Shown here one piece after another: positions 12,601-23,691 of a stretch of DNA of 64,000 nt (the first letter of the stretch is position 1; every line of letters begins with the position of its first letter). The translations under genes were made by a program, and so were the position numbers. The DNA comes from Nematostella vectensis (lineage: Eukaryota > Cnidaria > Anthozoa > Actiniaria > Edwardsiidae): contig NC_064042.1 in the NCBI RefSeq assembly GCF_932526225.1, positions 6,627,540-6,691,539 on the forward strand, given 5' to 3'. Under the pieces are notes generated by a model. The model ran no database searches. It was not told the DNA's origin and saw only the letters and a list, made by a program, of their open reading frames with translations.

Positions 12601-15600
12601 GCTGTTGTAAAGATTATGTTTGCTTCAATAGTGTGTCCACTCTAGAACTCTCTTTTAGCATTTTGGTCTCTCTCTACGGGGCTCTGCACTCAGTAAAATG
12701 TCAAATGACAGGCAAGTCCCTTTTATAGTGCGCGTTCGTGTTTAAAGTTCTTAAAACCTTTCACGTATATCAATCTAGCCAAAACAAAGCATAGATAAAC
12801 TTTCAAATTCTGAAAAGTGAATTGAATTTTATTGAAATTTGAATTTTCTACAGATCTTTGAAAATTTTCCTGGCCGCGCGAAAGGAGATTGGATCGAGTG
12901 AATAATTCAAAGTTTTGGCGGGAAAATCTGAAACAACGTATTTTCCTTAAATCCGTTAAAATTCAGAGACGGCAATACCACAAAATATTGGCGAATTGTT
13001 TTCTATTGCAATGCTACCCACCATGAAGCAAAGAATAATTTAACCCTTTCACTCCTGGGTACTTTTGAGCAACATTGTAAGAAAAACAGACTGAAAACAG
13101 AAACCTCCCCTCCTATTTCAAGTCCAACACTACCAGTTAAGCTAAGCTACCGCTGACCCAAGACGGTATGCCTTGAAGTTTCCAACAATGCACTGCGGTG
13201 CCTTTTCTTTCTAGCGACGGCACTGCTACAGCCTTTTGCTTACAACAGTTTTGCTTGTAATTTGCTTAAAAATTACAGCTTTTTCACATCTGGAGAGAGC
13301 CTTAGGACATCATGAAGTCTTTTTGGGCATAATTAATGCTGTGCTTATGGATGTTTGCACGCTGAGGTTGATTCAATGGGATAATTCCTTGTCTGGGCTT
13401 CAGTGAGTGAGAAAGGAATTTTCTGCTGAATGGCCTCATACTCTCCAATGTTGGCCATCTTTGTGACTGATTGCTGTAAAATGGGACCTGACGGAGCGCA
13501 ATAAAGGTATCTATTGGTGACTTGATCTGTGTTTGCTTGTCTCTATTTGTAGTTCGGAATTTTGTGTCTTTTTTGGTAAGAAATTTTTCAAAGTTTAAGC
13601 ATTTGTTTACGAATTGGTCAGAAATTAAGGTTGATATTTTGACAAAAGTATCGGCGTGTTGGGGGATTAAAACTACGATTAAAACTACGGAAAGAGTGCT
13701 TGTCTGAATGGGTTTTTAATGAACTAAACAAATACCTCGTGGGCTCATCAATCACGTGACATCATGTCCACAGGGAACCCAATAACAATAACAACGATGT
13801 CAATCTATGAATGTCAGTTATATATGAGTTCAGATTTCCTCCGGGGGGCGCGTAGTTGCCGGGCCCAGTCTGCGATGCGGTCCCTTGTGGCAGCTGTAAT
13901 TTGCATGCTTCTCCTAGGCTGGTTGGACCGGAGCTGAACTCCTGTCTGCGCGTCTGCAGCTTCCACAACATCAGTAGTAATCTCAAGGGGATATAGCTTG
14001 GAGATAGGTCTGTTCGTGTGACCCTTAGCTGTTTTTAAGGTTACAGCCCGTACACATCCATCGGCACCTCTAATCAGATCTTCCACTACGCCTAGTTTCC
14101 ACTTCAACCTCTTTTTCTCGCTGTGGATCTGGACAACGTTTCCTATCTTGACGCGTGTTTCACCGCTGCCACCTGTTGTGCCATGGAAGCACCGCAGCGA
14201 AGTGAGGTACTCCTGCTTCCAGCGCTGCCAGAAGTGTTGTATAACTAGTGCTACACGAGTAGCATCCCTTCGGAGATGATCATCGTTTCCATAGCTCGGG
14301 TCAGTTAGTTCGTCCGCATCAGTGTCAGGATGTGGGAGACTGGTAATCCTTCTTCCATACAGTAGATGGGATGGTGTGAGAGGGTCTTCATCATTTATGT
14401 CAGGAGAGACATATGTTAGTGGGCGGTCATTAAGGATAGCCTCAATTTCCATGACAACCGTCTGGAGAGTGACTAAGTTGATGGATGCTCGGCCAAGGAC
14501 TTTCTTCAGCGTCGTCTTCGTGAGGCCGATCAGCCTCTACCAAAGCCCTCCATACAATAGAGCTCTCTACGGAATAAACTTCCAATCTATCCCTTGTTTG
14601 CCGAGCTCCTGTTTGAGCGTTGTTGAATTAAACAGGTGCTCGAGTTCAGCAGCCGCCGATTGGTAGGTACTGGCATTATCAGAAATGATAACGTCTGGAA
14701 TGGACTGGAAGCTAGCGAATCTAGCTTTTCTATTTTCTGCGGTTATGGACGAACCTCAATACAAGAGCGGTTACACGTAGAAGTTTCCTCAGTGTTCTGT
14801 TTCTAGTGGGATCCATGATCGTGCTGATGCTTGGGTTCTCTACTGAAGTCGCGTCTGCTTCAGAGATGGTTCGGGGGTAACTTTAGGTTCTTCCTCTCGG
14901 ATCTCAACAAGAATGGTGGTGCTTGATTCCCACGTTGGCCAGTCGCATTCTGAAGTTATCCAGGATGGACCATGCAGCCATGCTGTTGATGCTTGGAGCT
15001 CTGCTGTGGTTAGACCCCTCGTTAGTAGGCCTGCTGGATTATCGCGAGTGGGGCAGTAACGCCAACTAGATGGCTGAGAGAGACGCTTGATTTCTCTGAC
15101 TCGGTTACCTACAAACTGCTGAGGTTGCTTATTACTGTGAAGCCAATTGAGCACAATCTGGCTGTCTGACCAGAAGAACGCTTGTAGATCAGGACAATTC
15201 TTCTGCAAAGAGTTAAGCAAGTACTCTGCAAGGTTTGCACCAGCCAGTGCTGCCATCAATTCTAGTCTGGGGAGTGACAGTTCCTTTACTGGAGCGACAC
15301 GTGCCTTCGCCATCACAAAGGAAGTCTGATTGGCCTGCCGTATGTATGCCACAGCTCCGTAGGCTTTCGGGCTAGCATCCACGAACACATGCAGCTGGGT
15401 CGTCTCGTTGGCTGACCGATTGCTGAGATAGCATCTAGGAATAGTAAGATTGGTTGATTGTCGGATTTCTTGCGCAATGCTGAGTCAGCGAGTTTGAATC
15501 TCCCCATTCAGGGGTTCATCCCAATCTATGTTTAACTTCCAGAGGTCCTGGATAAGGATCTTAGCGCGGACTGAGATGGGGGTGATGAGGCCTAGTGGGT

Positions 15601-18600
15601 CAGAGATCTTAGATGACTCCCTTAAGATCTCTCGCTTTGTGACAAGAGTGTCGTCAGGTACTAGTAATTCTTTACATGCAAGTGTTAGCGTGTCGGTTGA
15701 GGTGTCCCACCGTAAGCCTAGAACATTGACACTGTCGCAGTTGGCATCATTCACTCCATCAAGGGCAGCACGATGGAGAAGGGGTTGACTATTGGATGCC
15801 CAAGACCATAAGTTGAACTTGGCTTCAGTCATGACACTTCTTGATGCGTCATAGTAACTCAGGGCCTCTTGATATGTTTCACAGCCGGTGATGATGTTGT
15901 CAACATAGAGATTGTCCCTCATGTCCTGTGTGACTGGTGTCTTATGATTATCAAGGTGTGTTTGAAGGACAGCATTCAGCATAAAGGGGGAGCTCGCAGA
16001 GCCGAAAAGGACCGAATTAAAATGGTAGGACTGGAACTCACTTTCGGGGTCACTGGGATCGGAGAGCCATAGGAACCGTGTCATGTCGCGGTCAGCTTCA
16101 CTGAGACGTACATGGAGGAAAACTTTTTTCTATATCAGTGTAAATTCCAATAGGGTGGGCGCAAAACCGCACTAAAATCGAGCCCATGTTGGCTAGGTAA
16201 GGTGAACCGACCTCTAGGCAGTCGTTCAGACTTGGGGTCGAGGGGGCCTGGTGACAACTACAACCGAAGACAATACGAATGGGCGTGGTCGATTACTTCC
16301 TTTTTACATGGTGGTGGGGTATGTAGTGGGCGTGGTCAGACGGGTCAGGGTTGCTAACCTTCTCAATGAACCCTCTGGCCTCTTGTTCCTTGATGATGTC
16401 GTCATAACTCTTCATCAAATCTGGTGTCTGGTGAAGTCGTCGTGCGGTAGCCCTTGTGCGTCTCTCGCAGATACTAAAGTTAGTTGGGAGAGGGGCGTGC
16501 TCTTCCGTCGTCGTCTCTAGTGATCGAGGTGGCCTGGTAATTAGTCATGAAATTCTTTTCAGGGGGGTCAGCATTGGGTGATATGCCCATTGACTCTAGG
16601 GACCAAAATTGCTGTAGATCAAATACAGCCAGTTCTAGAATCTTCTAGTAGATGTAGGGGTGCTATTGGTAGGATACCTATGGTGGCTTATAGGAAACCT
16701 AGGAGTTTAAAGGATATGTTGGTGCACTCCTCTCTTAAAGAGGATAGTACTCAGGTTAGAGGTTGTGGTAAGTGTGGCGGTAAAAGGTGTAGGGTGGGAG
16801 TTTTGCAGTACAGTTACTAATAAGAAAGGTGTAGGGCGGGAGTTTTGCAGTACAGTTACTAATAAGAAATATGTCATTTATTTTTACTTGGACTGTAACT
16901 TAGATTTTGTTGTTTATCTAATTACTTGCTCTATGTGTAGCAAGCAATACGTAGGGTCTACAATCAATAGTTTTAGGAAGCGTTTTAATAATCATAAAAG
17001 TAGGTTAGATAAGTACCCTAGTTTACCGGTTAGTAAAAGAGTCAAGGATGACCTTTTCTATCAACATTTTCATTGCGACTATCATTTAGGTCTTAATAAT
17101 GTTATGGTACAACTTATAGATAAGTGTAACTCTGAGGCTCAGCTTAGGGAAAGGGAAGGCCAGTGGGTTTATCGGCTTAAGTCTATCTACCTGCGAGGTC
17201 TTAATAGTGAGGACTTTTTTTTGTAGTAGGAACCCACGTAGAGATGTGTAAATTCTTTTTATCCATAGCGCGCGCTATTCTAGAAAATGCGCGTTTTTTT
17301 CAGTTGTAATGTTTTTGCGTCTCCCGCCACTATTCTGATGTAAATAAGCTTGTAATCATTCAGCTTCTTCAGTCTGCCCTGAAGAAGTCTTATTAAAGAC
17401 GAAAATTTGGCAGAGTCGAATTCCAGTTTTTGGTGTATTGTATTCATTGTTCAGGTACGAGATCGCGACAGTTTGGGCTTTTTGATACTACTCATGTAAT
17501 TTGGTTGACATCTCGATCTACGTCACAAATGACTGGACCCGGGCCTTTCAGTTCACGGCTTTCCGAACGTTGACCAAAATACCTCAATATTACAGATTTG
17601 AGTTATTCGCGGGAATGCGTGTTTTATAGGGTCCATGCGAACCACATACCATTTGGAAGATGAAAATATAAAGAATTGACAAAGTCTATCATCTCTGAAA
17701 GGTTATATGGACTTTAAGCAAGGACGACGACGACGGCTAGGGCAACGCGATCGAAAAAGATGTTTACGCGAGTGGCGATCAATAATAATATAATTGCAAT
17801 GGAATAAGCAAAACATTATAGTCAGAGACAGATCAAAATAAACTAAGAACATTATTTCGTAGCGAACGTAGTTAGTGGAGTTTAGAGTCCAAACGTCCGC
17901 GTCCTCAATTGACCGTGAAACTTGGAGTTTTCACGTTGTGGTTTTATGGGAAACAGCTGAAATGTATCAGACATTTTCACGTGCTGCAATTTAATTCTGA
18001 ATCAAATCCCATTATTTTATGCTGTCATCGTTGCGCCCTTTTACTAGCAAAATCCAAACTTTTACGATCAAAACCAGGTCTTCATATTTAGATGTATGCT
18101 TCAAAAAGCACGAGCAGTTTTTAGGAACTTATCAATTGGTAGCTAGAATGTTGGTATGGAAGAACGCACATACTAAGGTCGAGTTTAATTAAGGCGTAGG
18201 AAAGCGCCTCCAACAGCCATTATATCAGGCGCGTACCTGGATTTTTGTGTAGGAGGGAAACGGACAAACCGGGAGACAAAATCCTCAGAGCAGAGGTAAT
18301 ACTCGAGTGTTTATTTATCGTGACACTGTGAGAAGGTAATCCAAAGCCATGTGATTCGAGTCCCTGCAGCAATCATAGTGTTTGTAACAACACGCAAGAA
18401 TGCAAAAACTACACATGCACCTGCTCTTCTGGATATACGGGAAGACACTGTGACACGTGTATGTTTTTTTGGTTCTTGCCAAATCTATATTAAGTGCTCG
18501 TATAATTCAAACCAGGTTTCCATTTGTTCTAGTGATACCCAAGCCGTGTGACTCGAGTCCCTGCAGTAATGGCAGTGTTTGTAACAACACACAAGACGGC

Positions 18601-19506
18601 AAAAACTACACGTGCACCTGCTCTCCTGGATATACGGGAAGACACTGTGACACGGGTATGTTGTTTTGTTCTTTGCCAAACCTATATTAAGTGTTCGTAT
18701 AATTCAAGCCAGGTTTCCAATTGTTCTAGTAATACTCAAGCCGTGTGACTCGAGTCCCTGCAGTAATGGCAGTGTTTGTAACAACACACAAGACGGCAAA
18801 AACTACACGTGTACTTGCTCTTATGGATATACGGGAAGACATTGTAATACTTTAAAAAAGGTATTGCGCTTGTTAGTTACATTAGCAACATGAAAAGTAT
18901 ATCATCATTTTTAATTTTTATCAGCTTTCCTGTATCTTTTACAGCTGTCCTGTGAAGACATTGTTTGCCAATATGGCGGCACGTGTATCACGATGAACGA
19001 CGGTATTGGCTGTGTTTGCGCCTTTGGATTTACAGGGGGCCGCCGTGAAACGCGTAATTAACTATTTGTCCGAGAGCTTAATACTGACATGGCTACCTTC
19101 TGGAAAAAGATAACATTTTCTGTTTCTATTTTCAGCAATCGAGTGCGTAGAGTACCACAACCTATCAGAACCTGATCGAAATGTGAATGCCGCACGTGTT
19201 GGAAGGTTCTGTGACGACAAATTGATATTTGGCCAATGGTATCGATTCGTTGGTGCTGCAGGAACGCGTATAATCAACCATTGCCCCACATCGGAGCAGC
19301 AACACTGCAATACCGACAACCAGGTCTGGTTGCTAGATGATCAGCCCAAACCTGGACAAATTAGAAAGGTACTCAGGAATAGCATTCTCGCCAACTACAA
19401 TTGTTACAACTGGCCTGGTAAAACTAACGCGACACACTGCAACGACTTCATAGTGTATAAACTATGGCCGCTCAACTGTAATATTCGCTACTGTACCGAA
19501 GGTTAG
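9646..19506 (+). CDS. Secreted PAN/apple - EGF - D8C protein, gene A
   Basis: Eight exons, all with GT-AG borders and matching phases: 9646-9700, 11188-11441, 12132-12234, 18336-18458, 18533-18655, 18730-18860, 18945-19053, 19136-19506 (422 codons). Exon 1 encodes a signal peptide starting [13 protein letters not shown]. Exon 2 is a PAN/apple-like domain with CIVKC and TKTCL cysteines. Exon 3 is a short 4-Cys segment. Exons 4-6 are EGF modules of form C-x4-C-x5-C-x10-C-x-C-x8-C with NNT and NYT glycosylation sequons; exon 7 is a fourth, different EGF. Exon 8 is a D8C (uromodulin/OIT3-type) domain. Oddities: exon 4 has an extra Cys (QECKN) and a weak acceptor; exon 7 has lost its sixth Cys (RR where gene B has RC). 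Intron 3 is ~6.1 kb and packed with transposons. An AATAAA lies at 19827-19832. The function is unknown; the family suggests extracellular adhesion, mucus or ligand binding. Confidence 0.85.
11632..11798. mobile_element. Small hAT-like MITE in gene A intron 2
   Basis: The left end CAGGGCCGTAGCA and the right end TACTACGGCTCTG are imperfect inverted repeats. It is 167 bp and non-coding, and no clear target duplication was found. The matching intron of gene B lacks it. Confidence 0.5.
12255..12750. mobile_element. PIF/Harbinger-like MITE in gene A intron 3
   Basis: The inverted ends share AAACACGAACGCGC (left, 12263 onward) and its complement near 12730-12745, about 33 bp with mismatches. TTA flanks both sides (12252-12254 and 12751-12753), a 3-bp duplication typical of PIF/Harbinger. 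It inserted 20 bp downstream of the exon 3 donor; gene B intron 3 has no such insertion. Confidence 0.55.
12751..13739. other. Inserted sequence in gene A intron 3; unidentified
   Basis: This stretch is absent from gene B intron 3, so it is also inserted DNA. I recognise no protein or clear terminal repeats. Confidence 0.45.
13740..16525 (-). mobile_element. BEL/Pao LTR retrotransposon, truncated and frameshifted pol
   Basis: Read on the minus strand from right to left: RT N-terminus (YDDIIKEQEARGFIEKV near 16400), TDIEK motif A and LHVRLSEADRDMTRFLWL (near 16090), then FGSASSPFMLNAVLQ and YVDN (15485-16084), an RNase H region with FVDASPKAYGAVAY (14840-15388), and the integrase C-terminal region with EAILNDRPLTYV and SHLLYGRR (13814-14452). 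These order and motifs are those of BEL/Pao pol. Several frameshifts break it and the integrase core between about 14452 and 14840 is incomplete. The minus-strand tail (13740-13830) may be part of a 3' LTR. No gag or 5' LTR seen. Inactive; sits in gene A intron 3. Confidence 0.85.
16530..17450 (+). mobile_element. Penelope-like element, 3' fragment with GIY-YIG endonuclease
   Basis: 16620-16820 encodes a linker with VAYRKPRSLKDMLV and a Cys-rich CGKCGGKRC finger. 16829-17226 encodes FVVYLITCSMCSKQYVGST, then FRKRFNNHKSRL and EREGQWVYRL, which is the GIY-YIG nuclease of Penelope-like elements (here the VYLI...YVG form). A 42-bp in-frame tandem duplication (16786-16827 and 16828-16869) repeats the residues before the nuclease, and a frameshift separates the linker from the nuclease. 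The reverse transcriptase part is missing. Opposite orientation to the adjoining BEL/Pao fragment. Confidence 0.85.
17373..17414 (+). ncRNA. Hammerhead-ribozyme-like motif in the Penelope 3' tail
   Basis: TCTGCC (17373-17378) can pair with GGCAGA (17409-17414). Inside lie CTGAAGA, a 5-bp stem GTCTT/AAGAC with an ATTA loop, and GAAA. This is the hammerhead layout CUGAUGA - stem II - GAAA with a U-to-A change in the first core box and very little room for stem III. Penelope-like elements are known to carry hammerhead motifs. The core change suggests it may be inactive. Confidence 0.35.
17451..18335. other. Rest of gene A intron 3
   Basis: No gene seen up to about 18045. From there the sequence again matches gene B intron 3 (near 36755 onward), so the inserted block in gene A runs from about 12255 to 18045. 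Confidence 0.55.
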
Positions 19507-20756
19507 GACAAGCAGTTGAGGAATTTAGCATAGCATAAGGAAGGTAATCCGGACTGATAGTAGTAGATCTAGCACACGCTATACCTTACTGATGATGAAA
19601 TAAGAGACCGCTTTTACACGGTTTTTGTAATAAGTTTTTTCCCCGCTCATAAACTTAGGGCTACATGTAAACAGGCTAACCGAAAAGGGAAGAACAAAAT
19701 CAGTATAAACAGTGCAAAAAGCATAATATGATAAAGTAAACATTATTATGATTAAACAATGTGTCCGCTACGAAATATCGTAAACTAGTTATCAAAGGGC
19801 ATGAATCATTAGAAGCATAGCAGTACAATAAAACTGTGCGTTTATCAGGGCTTCCTATTATCGCCGTCCCCTTTTCCATAGATAATCAAAGATTTGGCAA
19901 GAGACCATGATATCTATCATGGTCTCTTGTTTTTTGACATTTTTCTTTTACGGCGGTTCTCAATATCAGCTTTTACCATTTATCATTATATTCTGTTTGG
20001 ACCAGGCTTGGTGTGTATGCAGGGTAATCGACAAGCTATCGAGCCTTATGGTCTCATTAAAAATGTGTTTATCATCGTAACTTACTAAATCTTCTCTTTA
20101 ATTCAGTGGAAATTTGACTGTTTGTTTTTTTTACACTTATTTTAAAAGTCACGTACGTCAAAGCTAGTTACATAGAAGTTGCACTGCCGACATTAAATCA
20201 CAAATTTGTTTTGTGTCTTGAAAAAGGAAGATGAAATCCTTATAATTCTTATTATAAATATCTCACCTAATAAAATAGTAAAGTCTTCCTACTTTGGTGA
20301 CATTTCCAAGTGATATATGACAAAATGTTTATACCAACTTCCTGTCGATTTTCTCAGAATCTCTAGATATTCGACGTGGAACTTTGGATGGCTTCTTCCC
20401 TCGGAGTGAATAGACTTAAAGAATGTCGATTACCCACTCCTTTGTTATTTTTTATCGTTGAAAATACAGAGGTTTATTCGCAAGAAAACTTCAAAATATC
20501 ATTCTTTGAATAAAGTCTTATATGCTTGTGATGATATTTGATTGAATAGCCCAATTCCTAGTTCCACTATGACCGCTGGACTGGACTAAGGACGCATAAA
20601 TAGCGTAAGCCTCGACTTGAGGCAAATTTCCTAAGCCAAATCTCGATAGAGCGGAGTAAGCTCACCAAACTTCCCTGAACTAGACATACAGGAGCAATTG
20701 CAGAATACCCCCCCACACACCCCAAGCTATATGTTTTCTAAAAAATTCGTCCCCAC
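19507..20756. other. Downstream of gene A; no gene seen
   Basis: A candidate poly(A) signal AATAAA lies at 19827-19832. A near-perfect hairpin with 13-bp arms (CAAGAGACCATGA and its complement, 6-base loop) is at 19898-19929. The end of unit 1 is at about 20692. Confidence 0.5.
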
Positions 20757-21110
20757 GTCCACGCGTCCCCATGCTTCCATGTCACCAGTACCTCATGTTA
20801 ACTCGATCCAACATCAACTCGTTCTCGTGCCAACTTGTCAACTCGTCCTCTCATCAAATCGTCATGGCGTCACTTTCTCAACGCGTCCCCACGTCAACTC
20901 GTTCTCGTGCCAGCTTGTCAACTCGTCCTCTCGTCAACATGTCAACGCGTCCTCTCGTCAACTTGTCAACTCGTCCTCTCGTCCTCGCGTCAACTTGTCC
21001 TCTCGTCAACTTGTCAACGCGCCCTCTCGTCAACATGTCAACGCGTCCTCTCGTCAACATGTCAACGCGTCCTCTTGTCAACTTGTTTTCGGGTCAACTT
21101 GTCTATCAGA
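20757..21110. repeat. Minisatellite at the junction of the two duplicated units
   Basis: Degenerate tandem repeats based on GTCAACNNGTC and GTCCTCTC (for example GTCAACTTGTCAACTCGTCC) fill this stretch. All frames stay open through it because stops are rare in the motif; I do not regard any of these as coding. Confidence 0.85.
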
Positions 21111-21226
21111 AGATATCGTATAAACTTCAGTAATATAAGCGTACTTCAAGTATATGAGAAATGTGAGACCTTGCATATATTGAGATACTGACATTAGTCT
21201 AGTTCAAATTCCATTTCTTTTTGTTT

Positions 21227-22276
21227 TTACCTTCTATTTTCCATCTCTATCACGTTCACGCAATGCGTACTACTTATCCCGGCAATAGTTGATACATCGT
21301 CGCCGACTTCTAGCTGTGACACCGCTGCACCGCTCCTTGACACCCCACTCAGCTCAGGACGAGAGGGAATGGGTCGAGTGTCTTCATGTGATAGTGGCGC
21401 CACCTGGCCTCGTCGACACGACCCAAAAAGAACGTGTCTGAACTCAGGCATCCTCCAGGCATACACCAGTATGTTAACACACGAGTTTGAGTACTGCAAC
21501 TGCAGTAGCGCGAAGAACACATCGTTATCATAGTACGGATACTCCAAGTAACTCCACATGGTCAAGAAACAATTATAAGGCATCCACGTGATTAGTGACG
21601 TCAGCGTGACAATGAGAAGCGTCACGGCAAGTTTCTTGTCACGCAATTGTCGACTTTTGTGTGAATTACCTCCCTGGACATGACTGAATTTCACTTTTAA
21701 CAATACTCCAGAGTACGCTATTATTATAATAAGCACAGGCAGATACAAAAAGACGAGGTATAAGTACTTGAAAATGATGTATGGAAGCGTGGAGGTATAT
21801 TTGGACGGCACGTAGATACTAATCACAAGACTTGAGAGCGCCCATGGAGCCGCGATAATGGTGATGTAGAAGGCGTTGCCCAGTGTTCGATGATAGAACG
21901 GGAAGACAACGGCCACAAATCGCTCCACGGAAATCTCTGAAAGCAAGAACACAGACGCCAGGCTGGAGAAATAGTCCAACGTGTAGCAAAATCTCTTAAT
22001 AGTATTGTCAATAGTCCATCGATATATAAACCCCAAATCGAAAATGACTCGGAGGAAAACGTTGATGCCAACGAGAAGATCGGCAATGCATAGGTTAACA
22101 AGGAGATAGTAGGGTCGTCGGCGTCGAAGAACCTTGGTTTTCATGAAGACGACTAGGCTGATAGAGTTACCGATTATTGTTAACAGCGCGAGGATGCTCC
22201 CTGAGGATATTATTGCCTTGAGATTCCAAAGGTTACTCTGGTCTTCTGTTCCCGTTAAGTTCTGGCTTGTGTTCAT
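21227..22276 (-). CDS. Class A (rhodopsin-like) GPCR, copy 2
   Basis: 349 residues, intronless, near-identical to the copy at 1667-2689 and with the same seven-helix layout and motifs (ERF, WMP, NILVY; Cys97 without a loop-2 partner). It retains the presumed ancestral C-terminus, with 11 residues after the shared SST. Changes from copy 1 cluster in TM2-TM3: NLCIAD for NLCFAD, RWTIDN for RWSIDD, F for S just before Cys97, and SEISVERF for AAVSVERF. The last places a Glu inside TM3 one turn before the ERF motif. The ligand is unknown. The start is supported by identical N-termini in both copies. Confidence 0.9.
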   Translation of the reverse strand: MNTSQNLTGTEDQSNLWNLKAIISSGSILALLTIIGNSISLVVFMKTKVLRRRRPYYLLVNLCIADLLVGINVFLRVIFDLGFIYRWTIDNTIKRFCYTLDYFSSLASVFLLSEISVERFVAVVFPFYHRTLGNAFYITIIAAPWALSSLVISIYVPSKYTSTLPYIIFKYLYLVFLYLPVLIIIIAYSGVLLKVKFSHVQGGNSHKSRQLRDKKLAVTLLIVTLTSLITWMPYNCFLTMWSYLEYPYYDNDVFFALLQLQYSNSCVNILVYAWRMPEFRHVLFGSCRRGQVAPLSHEDTRPIPSRPELSGVSRSGAAVSQLEVGDDVSTIAGISSTHCVNVIEMENRR

Positions 22277-23691
22277 TGTAAGAAGATCAAAACGTTATTT
22301 ATTCAAATACGTCAATTTTTTTCGCGATGACACAAGGGTGAACTGTGAATCACAGTGAAATGCGACCGTGAAGTTGCCGCGACCGATCACAGGTAGAAAA
22401 CCTTGTATTCATATAATATCATTGTTTCTGTAGGAACAAAACACCTTTTTTTTCCTGTGCTGATTATTTACCCATCCGCAGTATTCGTATTTTCCTTATA
22501 AGTCCAGGTACTCTCTGTTTCCCTTGAAAAATCCCACTCAACTGTAATTGTGTTCACGGCTACTTTTTTATGGTTGGCCCACCACATGAGCTTGGATTAC
22601 TCTGAGTCGCTTGTAATGTTTCTAGCGATTTATGGTTTTGGATGACACTCAATTTTCGTTGCTCAGCTGACAGTGCTGTTTACCTTCGTATCAGTTGTCT
22701 TGGATGTGCCAATAAGAAACTTTCCTCACACCGGATGGTAAAGACTTGCTGATGCAAATATAAAAAATAGCGTTATTAGATACTTTTTCGCGTGCAGAAA
22801 TGATAACATTTGTCAGTTTGATTTGTATGTTGGGAAATATTCGTGACATTATTTTGGGAAATTGCGATATTATTAGTTGATGTAATGAGTTTTAATGACA
22901 GAAATTAAATCACAAAGGATGAATAGGCCTTTTAAAGAATTAGAGGAAGACCAAAGGACTGTCAATTTTACTCCATTTATTTTTGTGTTTCGCTTTTTTC
23001 AACACAAACACAAAAGAAGTACACAGAAAAACTAAGGGAAAACATTGCAAGCCAAACCGATGTCATTATTGACACCTTTATAAAAGAAATAAAACTAATT
23101 AAACCAGAGGCGGAACATGTCATTTAACAAGAAGATCAACGTTGAGTAATTATTGCTCATTTCTATTTCTTCGTTTCTTTTTGCGGGAGCCCACGTTTGA
23201 TCTCGATGCAGCTGACTTCACGTAACTTACACCATCTGGACAACGTGGGCCGTTAATCGTGTACACGATATGTGATTGGTTAAATAAGCTTTAGTATGTC
23301 CCATGTATGTGGAGAAGCTAATTAGCCGTTAACGCCGAGAAACAATCACTGCTCAGGCGCAGTGTGAGAATTAGAATTGGGTGGGTTTTTTCTTATCAAA
23401 TATCATGAGGAAGGGGGAAGATTTTAGCTCAAGACTACGAGAGTCGAGGAGGGCCATCAGCTTTTAGAGGCAATAACTTTAGAGATAATAAATCGAGATT
23501 GTTATAATTCGAAATTATTATCCCGGTATCTGAAGGCCCTTCACGGCTTTCGCCTCGAAGTAGTGTGTTCTACGTTTGCCGATCAAGTCGCAAGTATTAG
23601 TTATTTTCACGCGCTCTGATTGGTCAAGGGTCCACAATTCGTAGCGGGCTTTACTCTCTCTACGAACGTTCTACGGGCAAAACCAAAATAG
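22277..23691. other. Intergenic, upstream of GPCR copy 2
   Basis: Aligns with 2690-4139. No coding signal beyond the GPCR. Should contain the GPCR promoter. Confidence 0.6.

Larger units (their letters stand above)
1141..20692. repeat. Segmental duplication, unit 1
   Basis: This unit matches 21211-40229 in the same order and orientation: GPCR (minus), its upstream flank, an inverted-repeat element, then the PAN-EGF-D8C gene (plus). Landmarks shared at the far end include the run GACGTGGAACTTTGG near 20380 and 40115, and the block ending CCCTGAACTAGACATA near 20690 and 40230. Coding exons are nearly identical, while non-coding DNA shows many substitutions and lineage-specific insertions. Boundaries are approximate because the alignment was done by eye. 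Confidence 0.85.

Noticed and set aside
15898-15915. YVDN instead of YVDD in the BEL/Pao RT as a disabling mutation
   Set aside because: To my knowledge YVDN occurs in BEL/Pao relatives; the frameshifts are better evidence of inactivity.
20698-21191. Several overlapping Ser/Leu/Val-rich frames over the GTCAAC repeat
   Set aside because: All frames are open through simple repeat; composition is that of the repeat, not of a protein.
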